Source of the DNA: Mantis religiosa
Lineage: Eukaryota > Arthropoda > Insecta > Mantodea > Mantidae
NCBI GenBank assembly: GCA_030765055.1
Contig: CM060953.1
Location: 73,573,836 to 73,637,835, forward strand
Length of the DNA stretch: 64,000 bases
Direction of reading: 5' to 3'
Shown here piece after piece: positions 50,195 to 63,249 of the stretch; position 1 is the first letter of the stretch, and each line of letters begins with the position of its first letter. Position numbers and translations under genes: made by a program. The notes beneath the pieces are model-generated. The model was not told the DNA's origin, searched no databases, and worked only from the letters and a program-made list of their open reading frames with translations.

Positions 50195-51085
50195 TGTTTA
50201 TCGTGTATATGTGTGAAACTAAAGAAAACAGATAGTAAAATAGACGGAAATAATAACAAAACCGGTTAAATAATGCAAATAAAAATATAGATCTATATAC
50301 ATAGTCACGTACCGAGAGATCGCCTGAGGTGAGACTTCGAATATTGAATTGTGTGCTGCTTGAGGGGCTGTGGAGAAAGTTTGTTAACAAATAAACGATA
50401 TCCCTAATGATACTAATAGTAATTCTGTTAAACAAAAACTTCAATGTGTTCTTAAAAATAATCCATCATACTCGAAACTGTCTGAAGTGCGAAATTGTTT
50501 AAATGGTAACACAGATTCAAATATAAACTGTTTCAAGTATGCTTCAATCACATCATGCGATATAGAGAGAACATTTTCTCAATACAACTCGCCTCTTGTT
50601 TTGTTTTGTTTGTTTGCCTTTTTTCAAAGGGTGTGTATTTTTCTATTCACAAACACCAACAACCCCTTCGCCACGAAAAACGAAAGCTAAATACTTCCCC
50701 GGATGTAGCCATTTGTATTGCAAGCGTTCAAATGCGCCAGAATTCTTCACCATGTGTGGAGATATCCTATAATTTGATCTGCAATATTTCGTTCCCAAGC
50801 TTACTTTTGCAGTTAACATTTGTTTTCGTCCATAACTAGCGTCACAACCTGAGGTGCCTGTGTAGCATTGTCAGGCATTAAATACTGTTAAAATATATAT
50901 ATATTTTTTTTTTTTTTGAAATGAGATAACTAGCAAGTTTGATATAAAATACAGAATCCAAGTATATAATATTAGCAAGTTCTTCCTATAATACCTATTT
51001 ACGAAAATATATTTGAAACCTAGTGGGGTCTTATTTCATGTCTTCCTGATGTCACACGTTTACTTAATCTGACCTTCATCATAAA
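50195..51085. other. No supported feature
   Basis: AT-rich, with a (TA)n/poly-T run at about 50897-50920. No gene recognised. Confidence 0.4.
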
Positions 51086-51089
51086 AACT

Positions 51090-51425
51090 AACCCATGGAG
51101 TAACAGCCCTAGTGGCCCGAGGCCTGCCAACCCGACTGATGGTCTCATACATATGCAAGGCAGAGGTGGGGAATCATTCAACCGATACGGGGAGCACATG
51201 TATAAGCAACTCGGCAGCTCCAAGCGGAAAGTAAGTTTCCGCAACCAGGGGCCCCTACCTATCCTAGCTCCTCACTTTCCTCACGCTGCTGAGTTGGCAC
51301 CGGTGCTATGCCCGGGACTTAAAATCCGCACCACCTAGGGGTGGGATCGATCCCAGACCGCATTCCGTGACAGCAAACCTAAGCAGGACGCCTTAGTTAC
51401 GGCGCAGGACAACCTTCATCATACA
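51090..51425 (-). mobile_element. tRNA-derived SINE-like repeat, family F
   Basis: On the minus strand a tRNA-like head at about 51425-51340 includes CGCCGTAACTAAGGCGTCC and the B-box-like CTGGGATCGATCCCACC. A GC-richer body continues to about 51090 (GGGCCACTAGGGCTGTTACT). It is more GC-rich than its surroundings. The family is not otherwise seen in the window, so boundaries are approximate. Confidence 0.5.
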
Positions 51426-51429
51426 AAGA

Positions 51430-52590
51430 ATAAATAGATCTTCAAGGCATATACGAACTTTAGCTGCTGAAATTCACAAGTTTGCACCAGTTTCTCTAGA
51501 GAAGGACATGCTGCAAAAGGCAGTAGACTTGTACTCCAGTTTGTACGCAAATTTTCCACAATGCAGTATGCTCTCCCCGGAGAAAACGCGCTGTTTTTGG
51601 CCTTCGGTAAATCCCCATATGGCCATCGATGGGAAAAATAAGATCACTTTCTTGAAGAAACTGCAGAAGAGCTTGGTATACAGGTTTGTGGCATAACTGT
51701 AATATGGTGTTGACGCTAGCGGGGAAAGGAACACTGCTGAAATAGGCGGCGGAGGATGGAAGAACGGTGGGCTCGGTAGCGAGAGCAACTGAGCAGGAGA
51801 TGATTGAGGTCAGCGGTATCGCTTGGGTCATCAGGACATACAGGGGAATCGATGAGACGTAGTCGGTGTAGATGCACAGGGTAACATCCATATCCAAGTC
51901 GCATTCTAATGATGGAAGTGAGATGTCGACATGCAATCCAGAAGCTGGAGAACCAAGGGGTCGTTGATAGATGCGTCTGAACGGCGGCGTAGTGTTTGCC
52001 TTTGATGGACTGAGAACGAATCCAGGCATCATTTCAGTGGCAATAGGCGTCACGCCTAAGGACCGGGAAGAAATCCGTGTAGGCCAGTTGGATGCCTTGA
52101 ACGGTGCCTTGGGTGAGTCCCTCTTTTGCCTGGCGATTGGCGACTTCATTGTATCGAATTCCGACATGCCCTCTGTTCCAAAGGAACAGGCTATGGTAGC
52201 GTTTTTCACCAACGGCAGGATCTCGTAAGGATAACAGTGCATATATCTCGTCCAGAGAGGAGATGAGAGTCTCTGCAGCACACTCTGCACTCGGTTAAGA
52301 CCAGGAGTTTGGGGAAGCCCCGAGAAATCTCATATTGCAAAGCGTCACGAATGGCCAGAACCTCCGCAGTGTAGTTGGAAGCCTCCATAGATAGGCGGTA
52401 TCGAGCCAAGACATTAGTAGAAGGACAGACGTATGCATAACCTACTCCATCAGCAGATTTAGAACCGTCGGTGTAGATCGTGGTGAAATCTGGCCATGTA
52501 ACCTGCAAGAAATGAGAGAGGGCGACGTTCACGTCAGGGCTCTTGTGCCAAGCATTATTACTGGTGCTCATTCCAAAGTGTCATGATATG
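51430..52590 (-). pseudogene. Non-LTR retrotransposon relic, RNase H and 3' end
   Basis: On the minus strand the RNase H domain begins near 52485: TTIYTDGSKSADGVGYAYVC (first Asp), then SNYTAEVLAIRDALQYE (Glu), then KLLVLTECRV, where the third catalytic Asp of the usual LTDS is gone and the frame shifts. It resumes in other frames as RGHVGIRYNEVANRQAKEGL and ends with a His/Cys-rich 3' motif (MRLGYGCYPVHLHRLRLI, DSPVCP, ADLNHLLLSCSRY). The element is truncated at its 5' side near 52590 and decayed by several frameshifts. A 264-codon open frame in the middle is largely a chance reading of the wrong frame. It is a different family from the relic at 8.44 kb. Confidence 0.83.
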
Positions 52591-52594
52591 TGAC

Positions 52595-55500
52595 GTCACA
52601 AGTCTAGTGCTGGGCCTAGAATTCAATCCGCTCTGTACATCAAAAGAGACACAGGGCGCTTATGTCAAGAAGTTGCCATGCAAGCAAGGCTTTTAACTTA
52701 AATGTGAGAACCTACCAAGTCGTAGATAGTTGGAACCTCTTGTTGTTTTGTTACTTAGATAATGAAGATTTCGAAAAATGTAAGCAGGATGGTGTGCCGC
52801 AGCACGTATTTGTCAAAAGAGAGCGTTGCAGTTTCCTTCTACGAATGTAAGCAAACGTATTTCTTGCGTCAATTGAATGGAGATTAGTAGTGTTTTCTTA
52901 TGCAAGAAAGGAGTAATAGTTTGACTGTTAATTTTTTTTTTTTTTTTTTTTTTTGCACCTTTGTTTCTGAAATTGCGAGACACTTTTTCGTGGATTGAGC
53001 GCCGTGTTTGCTTGGCAATCTCTCCTGCAAAAGTGTACTGTGCCCCTTAGTACGTCACCCACTTTAAGGATTGAGTAAAATAAAAACATTCTGTAAGCAG
53101 AGAGTTTTAAGCTGATTTACCAAACTGATCCCATAAATTACTAGTGTAAATACATGTATGTTCGTAATAAATTTATATCCTGTAACCAGACATTTGTCAT
53201 ACCGTCCCCGTTGCTTTCGACACAGCTATACGTCCATGCTTCGCAGAGACAGTCTTTGTTCTGTTGCATTACAAGCTCTTTGTTCCCAAAATCATAACCA
53301 ACATGTAGTTTTATAGTCCATCTCTGTGTTGCCCATGCATTTCTAATTTGCGCAACCTGGGGTGTATTCTCTTTTAAAATTAACTGAAAATTTATAGTTT
53401 TCCTTGTCCTTACAGAGGAATGCCCTCAGTTGAAGTCCTGATTTCTTTGAACACCGTATTTTCACGCATTTTAATCACCATCACTGGTACCCTTGAGTTA
53501 TTGAGGTAATATTAATCATTTATAAATTATAGTAAAGAAGCCTTTAGGTTAGCTTCCATTAAACAATCTGTTCAGTAGAGGAAATAAAATAAAAAATAAA
53601 AGATTTTTATTAAGGAAATATAATGGAGAGATTAAGAATAGTTCGTAAAATACAAGAAAAGCTTTATTTGAAAGAAGATATCTTTGATTGACAATGATGG
53701 GTCCCAAAATCGTGTGAGGAGAGCTTACACCCCTTCACTACTTTCAAAAGCTGGGACGATACAACCCTAGTTTAATTTAAGTATTTTTAGTGTATTTTGT
53801 TATACATAACATATTTCGGTTTCACGTTAATAACAATATAGCAAGTGATGATAGTTCTCTATTATTTAATTCAGTGTGTTATTATTTCATCAAAAGAAAC
53901 GCGGATTAAGAAGATAAAAATAACAATTGCAAGTATAATTACAAGTACGTCTGAAATTGCACATTATTCAAAAACGTAAAAGTGAAATTTTCCTCCAGAG
54001 ATAATTATTATAACTATTTAGACCACAACGTAATAATAATTGTATATCTTATATAATAAATTTTAACGTTTGTAACCACAGTATAAGGCAGCGAATAAGA
54101 GGCGGCGAATTAAACGAAATAAGATAATTAAAAAAGGAGATAAATTAATAAAAATGCTTTGCTAAACTAATAAAAAAATCTGGTTATAATAATATGAAAT
54201 TAGAATGGATAGAGTAATGTTTAAAATAGCAGTTGGCTTAAAGAATAAGAAGGGAAGAATATAATTTAATATATACTAGCATCCAGGCAAGAAAGAGAAA
54301 TTATTCTTGTAAAACTCTGTACACGTCGGAGAGACGGGAAGGAAGGAACGTTACCTTCTTTGTGCTGGTAAAATTTCAATGTCTGAGAAGTATAGTATGC
54401 TTTCAGCCAGGAATGTGTTGGGACAAAGGGCTTTCAAAATTCAGTTGAGCATGAACGCTAAAGAGATTTATTTCGCTGATTTGATAACGATGTATACCGT
54501 TACAAAAAACTCAGGGTAGGCGTTCCCCAACTCAGGGTGGGCTGAACGTCAATGAGTTAGATGAGTTTTGCAAACCAATGCGAAAACTCGAAATAAATGA
54601 GAAACCAATGATAATGTAACATTTGAGAAGGGTGAGCTAGTTTGGCCATCCGATAAATATAGAGAGCGGATAAGAATAAGGTTCGAACTGAATCGTGAAA
54701 TACCAAATATTGACTTAAAAGGACTATGACAGGACTATATTGACTATGACAGGAAGAACGTGTTCAGACGCATTAAGAAGAGAAGCGAAGATTTATTAGT
54801 CTGAAATGTAGGGAAGTTAAGAATAATGCAACCAGTGTAAGTGGAAGCAGCATTAGAAGTTTATTAGAGCAAAGTAGTCGCCGTATAAACAAGAAATAGA
54901 AACCGCGCGGAAGTAACTTTAAACAAGTAATCCAGAGTTTCAAGTAAAATTGAATTTATGTTAGGAATTTTAATAACAGGTGGTCATCGATCCAAGTCGA
55001 TAAGCAAATTTATTAGGAATTAAACCAAATACTTCTGCAACAAACAAAGTGTTATTAGTACGACTGAGTAGCCATCAACCACCAAAATCCATTTCCTACA
55101 ACCATTCACCTGACGATAAGAGAACTCATAGCTCCAATCAGTTTAACACAGGTATGCGGGTTTGCCGCACTTTTCATACCTTATAGCAAGAGATAATCGT
55201 TGATTAATTTGAGTCGGCATTAGAAAGCTAATTTAACAACAATATTAGAAGAGAAATTAATGAGGTGGTATAAAGAACGTGGTATTTGCATAAATTGTGA
55301 AGAGTTTCCTTTAACCTAATTTGGTCTAATGTAACAATAGGCGTGAGTGGAATTAGCCTATATAATTGAGAAAAACGGTTATCAACTACTTTAATATAAA
55401 GCAGGAGATTTTAAATGCATGAGGGCCATAATTTGGGCATTGGAGAAGGATTTGATAAATTTGGCTTTGGCTTGACTTGTTTATATAATCAATAAAATTC

Positions 55501-57300
55501 AAATAAATCTACACTAGCTGCCAAATTACAAATTTCATTTCCCTGCACTTTTCAAGTCTATTTTTCCAATCCAGACGTTCATATTTACTCTGATGTACAT
55601 ACCATTATTACTCTAATAATGCTCACCTATTCGGCAAGCTGATTACGAATTATTTCTTTCGAAATGCTATAAATAAAATAATGCAGAATGTTTATTAACT
55701 TTGGCGTTTCCAGTTCTAGCCACATTGGTCTCAAAACTAATACTTAAGTATAGTGAGAAGAAAGAAGGTGAATCCATTGCAGCAATGATGAAAGTGAACT
55801 GCCGCATTTGTGCATTAGAACTTTGATGATGAGGTCTGTATAATAATTCAAAAACGAAGAGAGTGAAACAAATGCCCGTGGTAAAAAAAAAAAAATATAA
55901 GACTTAAAGGTTTCATGGCGAGCGTTATCAATCAGCGGGTGGTCAGTAAAATTAATGACAGTCGTGCTTTCGGCCTTTCCATGACCTTCTTCATGATCTG
56001 AATGATCATTGAAATATTTCTTTAAATAATTGTTTTGATTGCATATATATGCATAGTTAGTACATCATAAGAACAAGATTTCGTGAAATACGACATGAAT
56101 ATACTTAAATCCACATAAGCATTATCCTTTTCGCAATCATCCAAATATGGTAACAAATGTTTTTATTTGTCTTTATAAATATAAGCTTTGAAACTTCTGT
56201 TTTCGGAATCACTTTTTTTAAATTCCGGAGCAGCTTTTTTTTCTCCGCATCGAGTTTTAAGTACATAAATATCCTAAAGCAGTACATTTGAACGAAAGTC
56301 ACAATGCTCTTTATAGAATGTATTTTAATTCCATAAATCCTGTTTTAATATTCTGAAAGTAACCAGTACAATTTATTTACACTTTTAAAATTAATTGAAG
56401 TAATCACTTTATTCAAGATTTTATATTATCACTTGCACTGTCATGGCCTATAGTTTCTTTCCTGGGGGGTGGCGAAGGGTGTACTGTCCTCCATAGGAGA
56501 GATAGTCTCCGACGCCTGAAACGCAGGGGGGTTAGCGAAGGTTCCCACACCCTCCCTGGATTGGTTTATAACACCCCATGTCCCTACACTTACAGATCTT
56601 TCAAAAACATTCTGACGGCTTCTACCTTTGTGACTTAATCTTCCAGGTTTTAGTGTACAGAGTGAATAGGACTATTACTTTTAAGGGTCTGCTCCTTGTG
56701 TAGCAGGCGTTCTCTGCCACACATTCGCTGTCCTTGTCCCAATGTGTAAGGCAACACATACCTTCCAGGGACGTTCTTTGCGTTACTGGACTGCACTTTG
56801 TGTGTATACAAATTGAAATGAAGATACCCCTCAACCCTGATTTCATCTCTCAGATCAGATGCTTCGGCTCCCTCGCTCTGAGGAAACTCAAGTGCCTCCT
56901 AAGGTCAGCATTGACGAGAAAGGGAGACCAAAAGTAAGTTCTTATGACTTACCTCAGCTTGACTGAGGTATGTAGTAATACCGCTATACCACAGCATGCC
57001 TTCGTATTATACCAAATTCTAGAGAATAGGAAAGGTCATTTCCATTTTATCATTATTTCATACAGATATTTCAGAATAAGTTTTGGCCAGTTAAGTTGAG
57101 GTCCCAAATCCAAACTGTTCAAGTATTCAATGAACTGCTTTCCTCTGGTGCTTCAGGCTGCAATAATTGCAAGTCGTGACCGAAGTATGTATTTGCCATT
57201 TAGGCTAAGAAAACACAAAATTGACCAGAAACTAAATCAGAAGAGCAAGGAAAGGAGGACGAAAAGAAAGCTTTATTTTAAAGATTCTTTATTTTTCTGG
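52595..57300. other. No supported gene in 4.7 kb
   Basis: A run of 23 T lies at 52932-52954 and may be the poly-A tail of a minus-strand retroposed fragment. A short direct repeat AACTCAGGGTRGGC occurs twice near 54509-54545. GC-richer G-runs lie at about 56463-56530. Nothing coding was recognised. Confidence 0.45.
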
Positions 57301-57309
57301 GATGAACTG

Positions 57310-57547
57310 TTTTTGTAATTTACGTCCTCCAACGTAAAGTCATATCGGACGAGAATGAAATCTGTGAAATTTTGCTCAAATAAGTCCGGGGTCCATGGAG
57401 CTAAGAGTTACCCGACATTCGTCTATTAGGATAAGGAAAAACCCCGGAGAAAACCCCTATCCAGGTAACTCGCCCTAACAGAGATACGAACTTGGGACCT
57501 CTTGAAAGTGAGGCAGACACGCTTCCATCTACGCTACCTAGGCGGGC
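57310..57547 (-). mobile_element. tRNA-derived SINE, family A
   Basis: Fifth family A copy. The head is at the right (GCCCGCCTAGGTAGCGTAGA in minus sense) and the tail at the left. ATGAACTG at 57302-57309 and 57552-57559 may be the target duplication, with four extra bases at the 5' end. Confidence 0.86.
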
Positions 57548-57559
57548 AATTATGAACTG

Positions 57560-58950
57560 ATATGGTGTTAAATTTTAAGTATTATTATTCTGTCGATTTT
57601 CGCCACAATTTTCTAGATATGTAATTATTTTTGTTTTCCTTAAATGAACTAAATGAAGCTTTCGAATTTTTATTTCGGTATGAACTCAAATTGGTACTAC
57701 TATTTGTGCCATGGGATATTTCTTGTTCTCTCTGATCACACTTATTAGCTTACCCCCTGTCATTTTCAGAAACACGCGTCCTTACATAAGCATATATCTA
57801 GGCAAATGCATATATAACCTAGGTTTTAGACTGTCATGTTTTGTAAGGTTGTATGGCCTTCTCACTAATTCGCGAGAATTAAATAAAACGCTTCAGATAA
57901 AATCTCTATTCATCTGCTTTTGAAGCATGGGCTAAGAGAGATAGAGAAAAGAAGCAAAGTAGCAAGGAAGGAAATTAGGAAATGTTAACAAAATGTTCTG
58001 TTGCACCTTTTCACTCTCCCAGCCTCTTGATTATGCCTCTTTGTCTACGTGAAGGGCTTCGCCAACACTTACAAAAGAAAATGGAAGGTCGTCAGTGTGG
58101 GGAGAGTGGGAGTTTCCTCGTCGTTTCCTCCGGTAATTAGGACAGGAATGGGTTCTTACCGGTGGTGGAAATTGAAAGTTCGTGGAAGACACAATGGCTC
58201 CTAAAGTGCGTCATCTTCCTTTTGGGAGACAGCACTCTCAGTAGTTCCGATGTACTTAACTATAGTTGAATATGCAATACGGAACGTCACAATAGGTCAG
58301 TAGATTTCACCGTCGGTTGCACATGGAGTTGTTTGAGAATGAAACCGAAATAACCATTTTCTGCACCACATAAATTAATATAGCTTACCACTAATTTCTG
58401 CTCATAACCGTGAATAACTTCCATTCATTATTGAGTGAATTGTTGCGGGCAGATCATAAATACCGTATACACGTAATCTATCTTAATTGCTCTTCTATGA
58501 TGCACATATTTCTTAACACTATACCAGTATACTAAAACTTATACAACTGCGCTTAAGGTCAGATCAAAGGAACGGCTTGTAGCATAAAGTGATGGAGGAT
58601 ATGACAAACTGTAGCAAAGCTTTATTTTACCCACCTGTAATTAGAAATTAAATTATTGCAATCTACCCAAAAATTCAATTCGGAGACTTCGGCAGAAATA
58701 CTCTTTCCAAAACTTCCTGAATCCAAGAACCAATTTTCAGAAAAGTATTTGAATGTGTGCTTGTGTGTATATTTTGATGTGGCTGTGAACAACGTAATTC
58801 AAAATATGCAAATTCGTTTAAATTTGTAAATTAATGTTTAGCTTGATCGTTCCCAAGATGCCGCACTTAAATTTTTAATTAAATTCTCATTTTAACTACT
58901 CTTTACAAGGATTTTTTCCGCAGATTTTGAGATTCTAAAATATGATTCCA
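57560..58950. other. No supported feature
   Basis: AT-rich sequence with short motif-free frames. Confidence 0.4.
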
Positions 58951-58952
58951 AT

Positions 58953-59934
58953 GCCCAATTCCACCAACACATGTTAAAATCGGCTTTAACAAATGTAGCG
59001 TAAAAATTGTTACAACTTTAAGAAAAGCTAAACTTGGTGCATTTCACCAACTTGTTTTCTAAAAATATTAGCAAACACATTTAACGCCGAGATACTTGTA
59101 AATATTACATATATAGAACGCTGTGGGCGAATCTTACTATTTTATGGTACCGCGATGCGTTTTTCCTTTTATTTTCGTTGACAGCTGAAAAATGGCGGGT
59201 GAACAAAATCATAAGAGAAGCCATGGCACAAATTTCTTATCAATGGAGAAATAATTGTTAGGTGAAATAGTAACTAAATATAAGGATATTGTGGAAAATA
59301 AGAAGACGGATGCAGTAAATGTGAAAGAGAAAGATGTGACATAGGGGTAAGTATTGGAAATGAGTTTAATTGGAATGCAAAAATCATAAACAACAGTATG
59401 AAGCGATTTCGTCAGTATTACATAAATTTAAAACGAAGTATGAAGAAGGACAGAAGTGGCGAAAGACTGGAACGTTTCAAGACGGGAGACGGAGAGTGTG
59501 TTATCCACCTAATTCAGTGAATTAGAAAATCGCAATAGATCGGCATATACCTATTCTATGCATGTTCTGGCCTCTCTTGTACTTCCTCAGTAATCTTCAT
59601 TATAACTTGCTTTGACTGTCTATACCTCCGTAGGAGATCTTCTTCTGAGAGCTACTCAAAATAAATTCTCCTCATAGGCCTTACTCTATTATGAATACGA
59701 TTTAGACGCGCTAAATATAGCAAATCGACCTCTAAAGCTGCGTTCACGCCCGCCAGCTTGAAAGTTCTACAATTTTTAACGACTTAGCAACAGAAATATG
59801 ACTTGTTAGTTCAACAAGAAGTTTAACAGGAGTGTTAAGCTATCACATGTTGGTGAAATGCAGTTTTTGTTATAACTTTTTCTAAATGTACTAATTGCCC
59901 TGTTAAGTCTTAACCCGTATTGGTGAAATAGTGC
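58953..59934 (+). mobile_element. DNA transposon with Myb/SANT ORF, PIF/Harbinger-like
   Basis: The left end reads GCCCAATTCCACCAACACAT. The reverse complement of the right end reads GCACTATTTCACCAATACGG. A second pair of inverted motifs lies about 80 bases inside each end (GCATTTCACCAAC at 59039-59051 and its inverse at 59849-59861), so the subterminal regions also mirror each other. Between them is a decayed Myb/SANT-like ORF and no visible transposase. PIF/Harbinger elements characteristically encode a Myb/SANT-like protein plus a separate DDE transposase. A copy keeping only the Myb ORF would be non-autonomous. The superfamily assignment is inference, and I could not fix the 3-bp target duplication. 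Confidence 0.6.
59191..59519 (+). pseudogene. Myb/SANT-like domain protein, decayed
   Basis: Starts at ATG 59191 (MAGEQNHKRSHGTNFLSMEK). After a stop it continues LLGEIVTKYKDIVENKKTDA, VNVKEKDVT, then stops. In another frame it resumes as SMKRFRQYYINLKRSMKKDR and ERLERFKTGDGE. The pattern (trp/phe start, KY.D.IENKKTDA, W..I...FN, QL...Y.N.KR..KK, ERYKTGGG) is that of a Myb/SANT-like DNA-binding domain of transposon-associated proteins. Several stops and at least one frameshift are present. It is a different subtype from the domain at 49.3 kb. Confidence 0.72.
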
Positions 59935-59939
59935 ATAAA

Positions 59940-61585
59940 TATTTTATTAACGTATCAAACGTTTAGGATAGGTTCCATTCTTTTATGTACTTTATGACAG
60001 ACAGTGGGTGCACAACCCAACTGCAAAGAATTAGTCTTAGAACATTTCACAAATATATAAAGTTACGGAGTTCTAACAAATAAATAAAACACACTATGCC
60101 AAAAATTAATGAAAATGAAACTTGTGTAGAAACTACATATGTAAGAAATACTTTTGCGAGACGAATGCCAGAAAAATGATAAGTATGAAATATTTGGGAA
60201 GAATGCACAACTTTCCCTGGCAGAGGAAGTAAACAATATTTAAAAATGTATTCTCTTTGCTTCCTGCTATTGCAGTAATGTTCTTCTCCTTTATGTTTTG
60301 ATAAAGCTGTAAATTAAAGCTTTAATATTTTGTAATTGAACATTTTAATATGTATCCAGCCATAATTTCTGTAGAAGTGAAAAATAAACAAACTTTATTA
60401 ATATATGGATAGTTTTAAAATATCACTGGAAGTTAACAAATATCTAAATACTGTATATATGTAATTTAAGTAGGAGAAACTTGTGCTATGTAGGTAATTA
60501 ATTTAAACGTTTGAACTAGATAGTGGTTAAATCAGACAAGTTATCCTGTATGCAATTTGCCCCAATGGTTTTTAACTCTTCTTCTAGGTCCTCGAGGAAG
60601 GTGTAAATTCTGCACATGAGTAGGATAAATTGAATGACTGGCTTTGGTGTTTTGGCAGTAATGACCACGTGAGGCTCGTTTACTAGCCACGTGGATCATA
60701 GTGTTGCATTCCAAATATTAGCTGGATGACTTAGAGTTTTTCACAGAAAACTAATTTGAGCCAATTATTTGAATAATGTTTATAACAATAGATGACAAGA
60801 CTTACTTTATACTCATAAATGCGATATCCCAATAAAATATATTGTTAGCAAAAAATAATTTGGACAAACTGTATTCAAATTGATGCTTACTTAGGAGTTG
60901 GTAAAGCACGGAATACGAGCAAAACAATAAACCTCTCAGAAAGAGTATATGAGACCTGGACAACGATGGAACTTTGTCAAAAGACATATCAGAAGCTGAA
61001 AATATATCGAAATCAACAAAGAATGGGTCAACATTGAATATATTTGCTGCTTTGGAAGGAAACGCAATAGGAAGGAAACAAAACAGCGGACATTTTTGTG
61101 ACAGGCTGCTGTGTTTGGAATAACAGAGATATCTGGCGAATGAAAACAGAAGGGAAAATCTCTTGGCGAAATAAGATTGGTGAAAAGAAGTTGTTATGAG
61201 GGAAAAGACAGTCACAAAATATTATCATAACGCTCAAGTCAGGATTTTGCGTAAAGTAGATTTGAAACACGTTAAAATGTTACGTTTCAGAAGGAAAGAG
61301 GCTTTTCTGTTGTACTTAACTTTACTTTGTAATGAAGAAAACGTTGTCGTTATAGGAATTCTAATAGCTTAAAGAGAAGAGACAGAACCGGAATTAAAGG
61401 GATAAGAAGGACAAGGAAATTATGTTTCTTCTATATAGTTTTGCTCTGCCTCGAATGCTCTTTTGCCATATTTCCTGGGACATCCAAAATCAGTTGCCTG
61501 ATATAACTTACTTCCTCTTTTGGGATTCAAGATGAATGCAATACGATATCAGTTTACTTCCTATTTTTGGCTTTTTCAACTGTGA
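59940..61585. other. No supported gene; one hydrophobic chance frame
   Basis: A 137-codon minus-strand open frame (60802-61215) is Phe/Ser-rich, as expected from the complement of an AAG/AAA-rich plus strand, and has no motif. Otherwise AT-rich. Confidence 0.45.
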
Positions 61586-61586
61586 G

Positions 61587-61589
<3 letters not shown>

Positions 61590-61638
<49 letters not shown>
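61590..61638. repeat. (TA)n microsatellite
   Basis: A clean TA run of about 24 units. Confidence 0.95.
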
Positions 61639-61639
<1 letters not shown>

Positions 61640-61640
<1 letters not shown>

Positions 61641-61774
61641 CGAATTGCTTCATTGGGAATTCATCACCCACAGCAGTGGCTGGAAATGTGGTGTCATACT
61701 CGTGGACAAAATCACCCACTGCTAGCCAAAGCAAGAAGAGGAAGCCTGAAAAAAAAAAAAAAAAAAAAAAAAAC
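61640..61774 (+). mobile_element. Possible 3' end of a retroposed sequence with poly-A tail
   Basis: About 110 bases ending AAGAGGAAGCCTG, directly followed by about 23 A (61750-61773). Within it AGCAGTGG (near 61673) can pair with CCACTGCT (near 61716). The poly-A end and hairpin suggest the tail of a retroelement or processed RNA. No coding motif was recognised. Confidence 0.4.
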
Positions 61775-61779
61775 ATTAA

Positions 61780-63245
61780 TCGAAAAGAGATAGGGTACCT
61801 TTCATTTAACTCATCATATAGTACTTTTCTGAAACAATCCGAGAGTACGTATTATTTGCAGCTGAATACAAATTACAATCCAATACCAAAAGTTACCCGA
61901 ATCAAAACATATTAAATATTTTGACTTAATGTACTAATACAAGTATTTTCCATTTGGAACGCTGGAAATAGCTTCGTTTCCTCTCTTTAGCTCTCTCTTT
62001 CTATCTGACTATTTGTTTCTCTCTGTTTATCAATGTAGAGAGAACATAGAATATATAAAATGCACAATTACTTTGCACTTTGGAACTATCCCTCAAGCTC
62101 GATAGCTTCTCCGCCAATTTTCCCTGTTTCTTCCTCCTAGTTTAAAAATGTTTGGTAATGTTTGGTGTCATACACAAGCGAAGAACGTTTTCGAAGTTCA
62201 GGTAACAAATTTGGGGTCTATGTTTTGGTGTGCAGAACTTCATACGGAAAAAAGACTGTTTATATAAATAGATCCTAATATACTAGGAATGTTGGGAGCA
62301 AACTTGTCCAACGAACCTTACTTCCTTCCTTGAGAGACATATCCATCGAAAGAACATACGCAATTTTTGTTACGAAAGCACATTTAATTCCATTTTATAA
62401 GTGAGTTATGCCTTATTTCAATGAAGGCACTCTGTGAATACCTACTACAAATGGTGTTGTGTATATGTAGTTATAGGACTGGAAATTTAGAATACCTGGA
62501 TTGCTGATATTAAACTCTTAAGCTCACTCTTACTATATTTTTACATATTTATCTTAACGCAAACTTGTGTCACACTGTAAAGAGCTTTGGAAAATGGAGT
62601 TGGTGGTCTTTCATTACTGCATTCCTAGAGATATGTCCATGGTATTCAATACACCAAGTTCGATTAACGCTGGCGCAGTTCATCTTTACTGGCGCTTACC
62701 ATATCAACCAGTGCTCAGTTCCTGCTTATTCTATGCCTTTACCACTCCGTAACGACCATTGCTTGAACTGGTGTCTACATCACATATTCAGAAGCTGCGG
62801 ACTACTGACGTGAATTGAGAGAGGCAGTTTGTCTGAAAAATTGTATTTTAGTTTTCGCTTCTTGTACTAATGATCCAAAGTTCACAGCCTAAAGAATATA
62901 TTGTAGAAGTTTCTTCGCTTGTATTTATTACCGTACAATGCATTACACTAGTCAACAGTAGTTTTGGTACAAAGTACATATAAAAAAACTCTATGTTGTA
63001 ATGTGACATAAAATGGGAAATCAGAATGTGTCCATCACGTCAGTATTAAAAGCTATGACCTGCAAGTTATATAACATAGTTGAATTTACTGTATACTTTT
63101 TAAGTGCTTTGTGTTTGAAAGGAGTGTAATAAGCATAAGTGCAGTGAATTCTTTTGTTCTTAGCTTTAATGTTAACTACTTTTCAAATGTAAAATGCAAA
63201 AGGGGATCTTTTGAGCCACAAATTAGGATAATAGCTTCGAACAAA
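61780..63245. other. No supported feature
   Basis: AT-rich, with two short overlapping frames at 62565-62813 that have no motif. Confidence 0.4.
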
Positions 63246-63249
63246 ATTT

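Noticed and set aside
51496..52290. 264-codon minus-strand open frame
   Set aside because: It is mostly the wrong frame of a non-LTR element. The recognisable protein blocks lie in the neighbouring frames.
60802..61215. 137-codon Phe/Ser-rich minus-strand frame resembling a membrane protein
   Set aside because: The hydrophobicity comes from the complement of a purine-rich plus strand. No start context, no domain.
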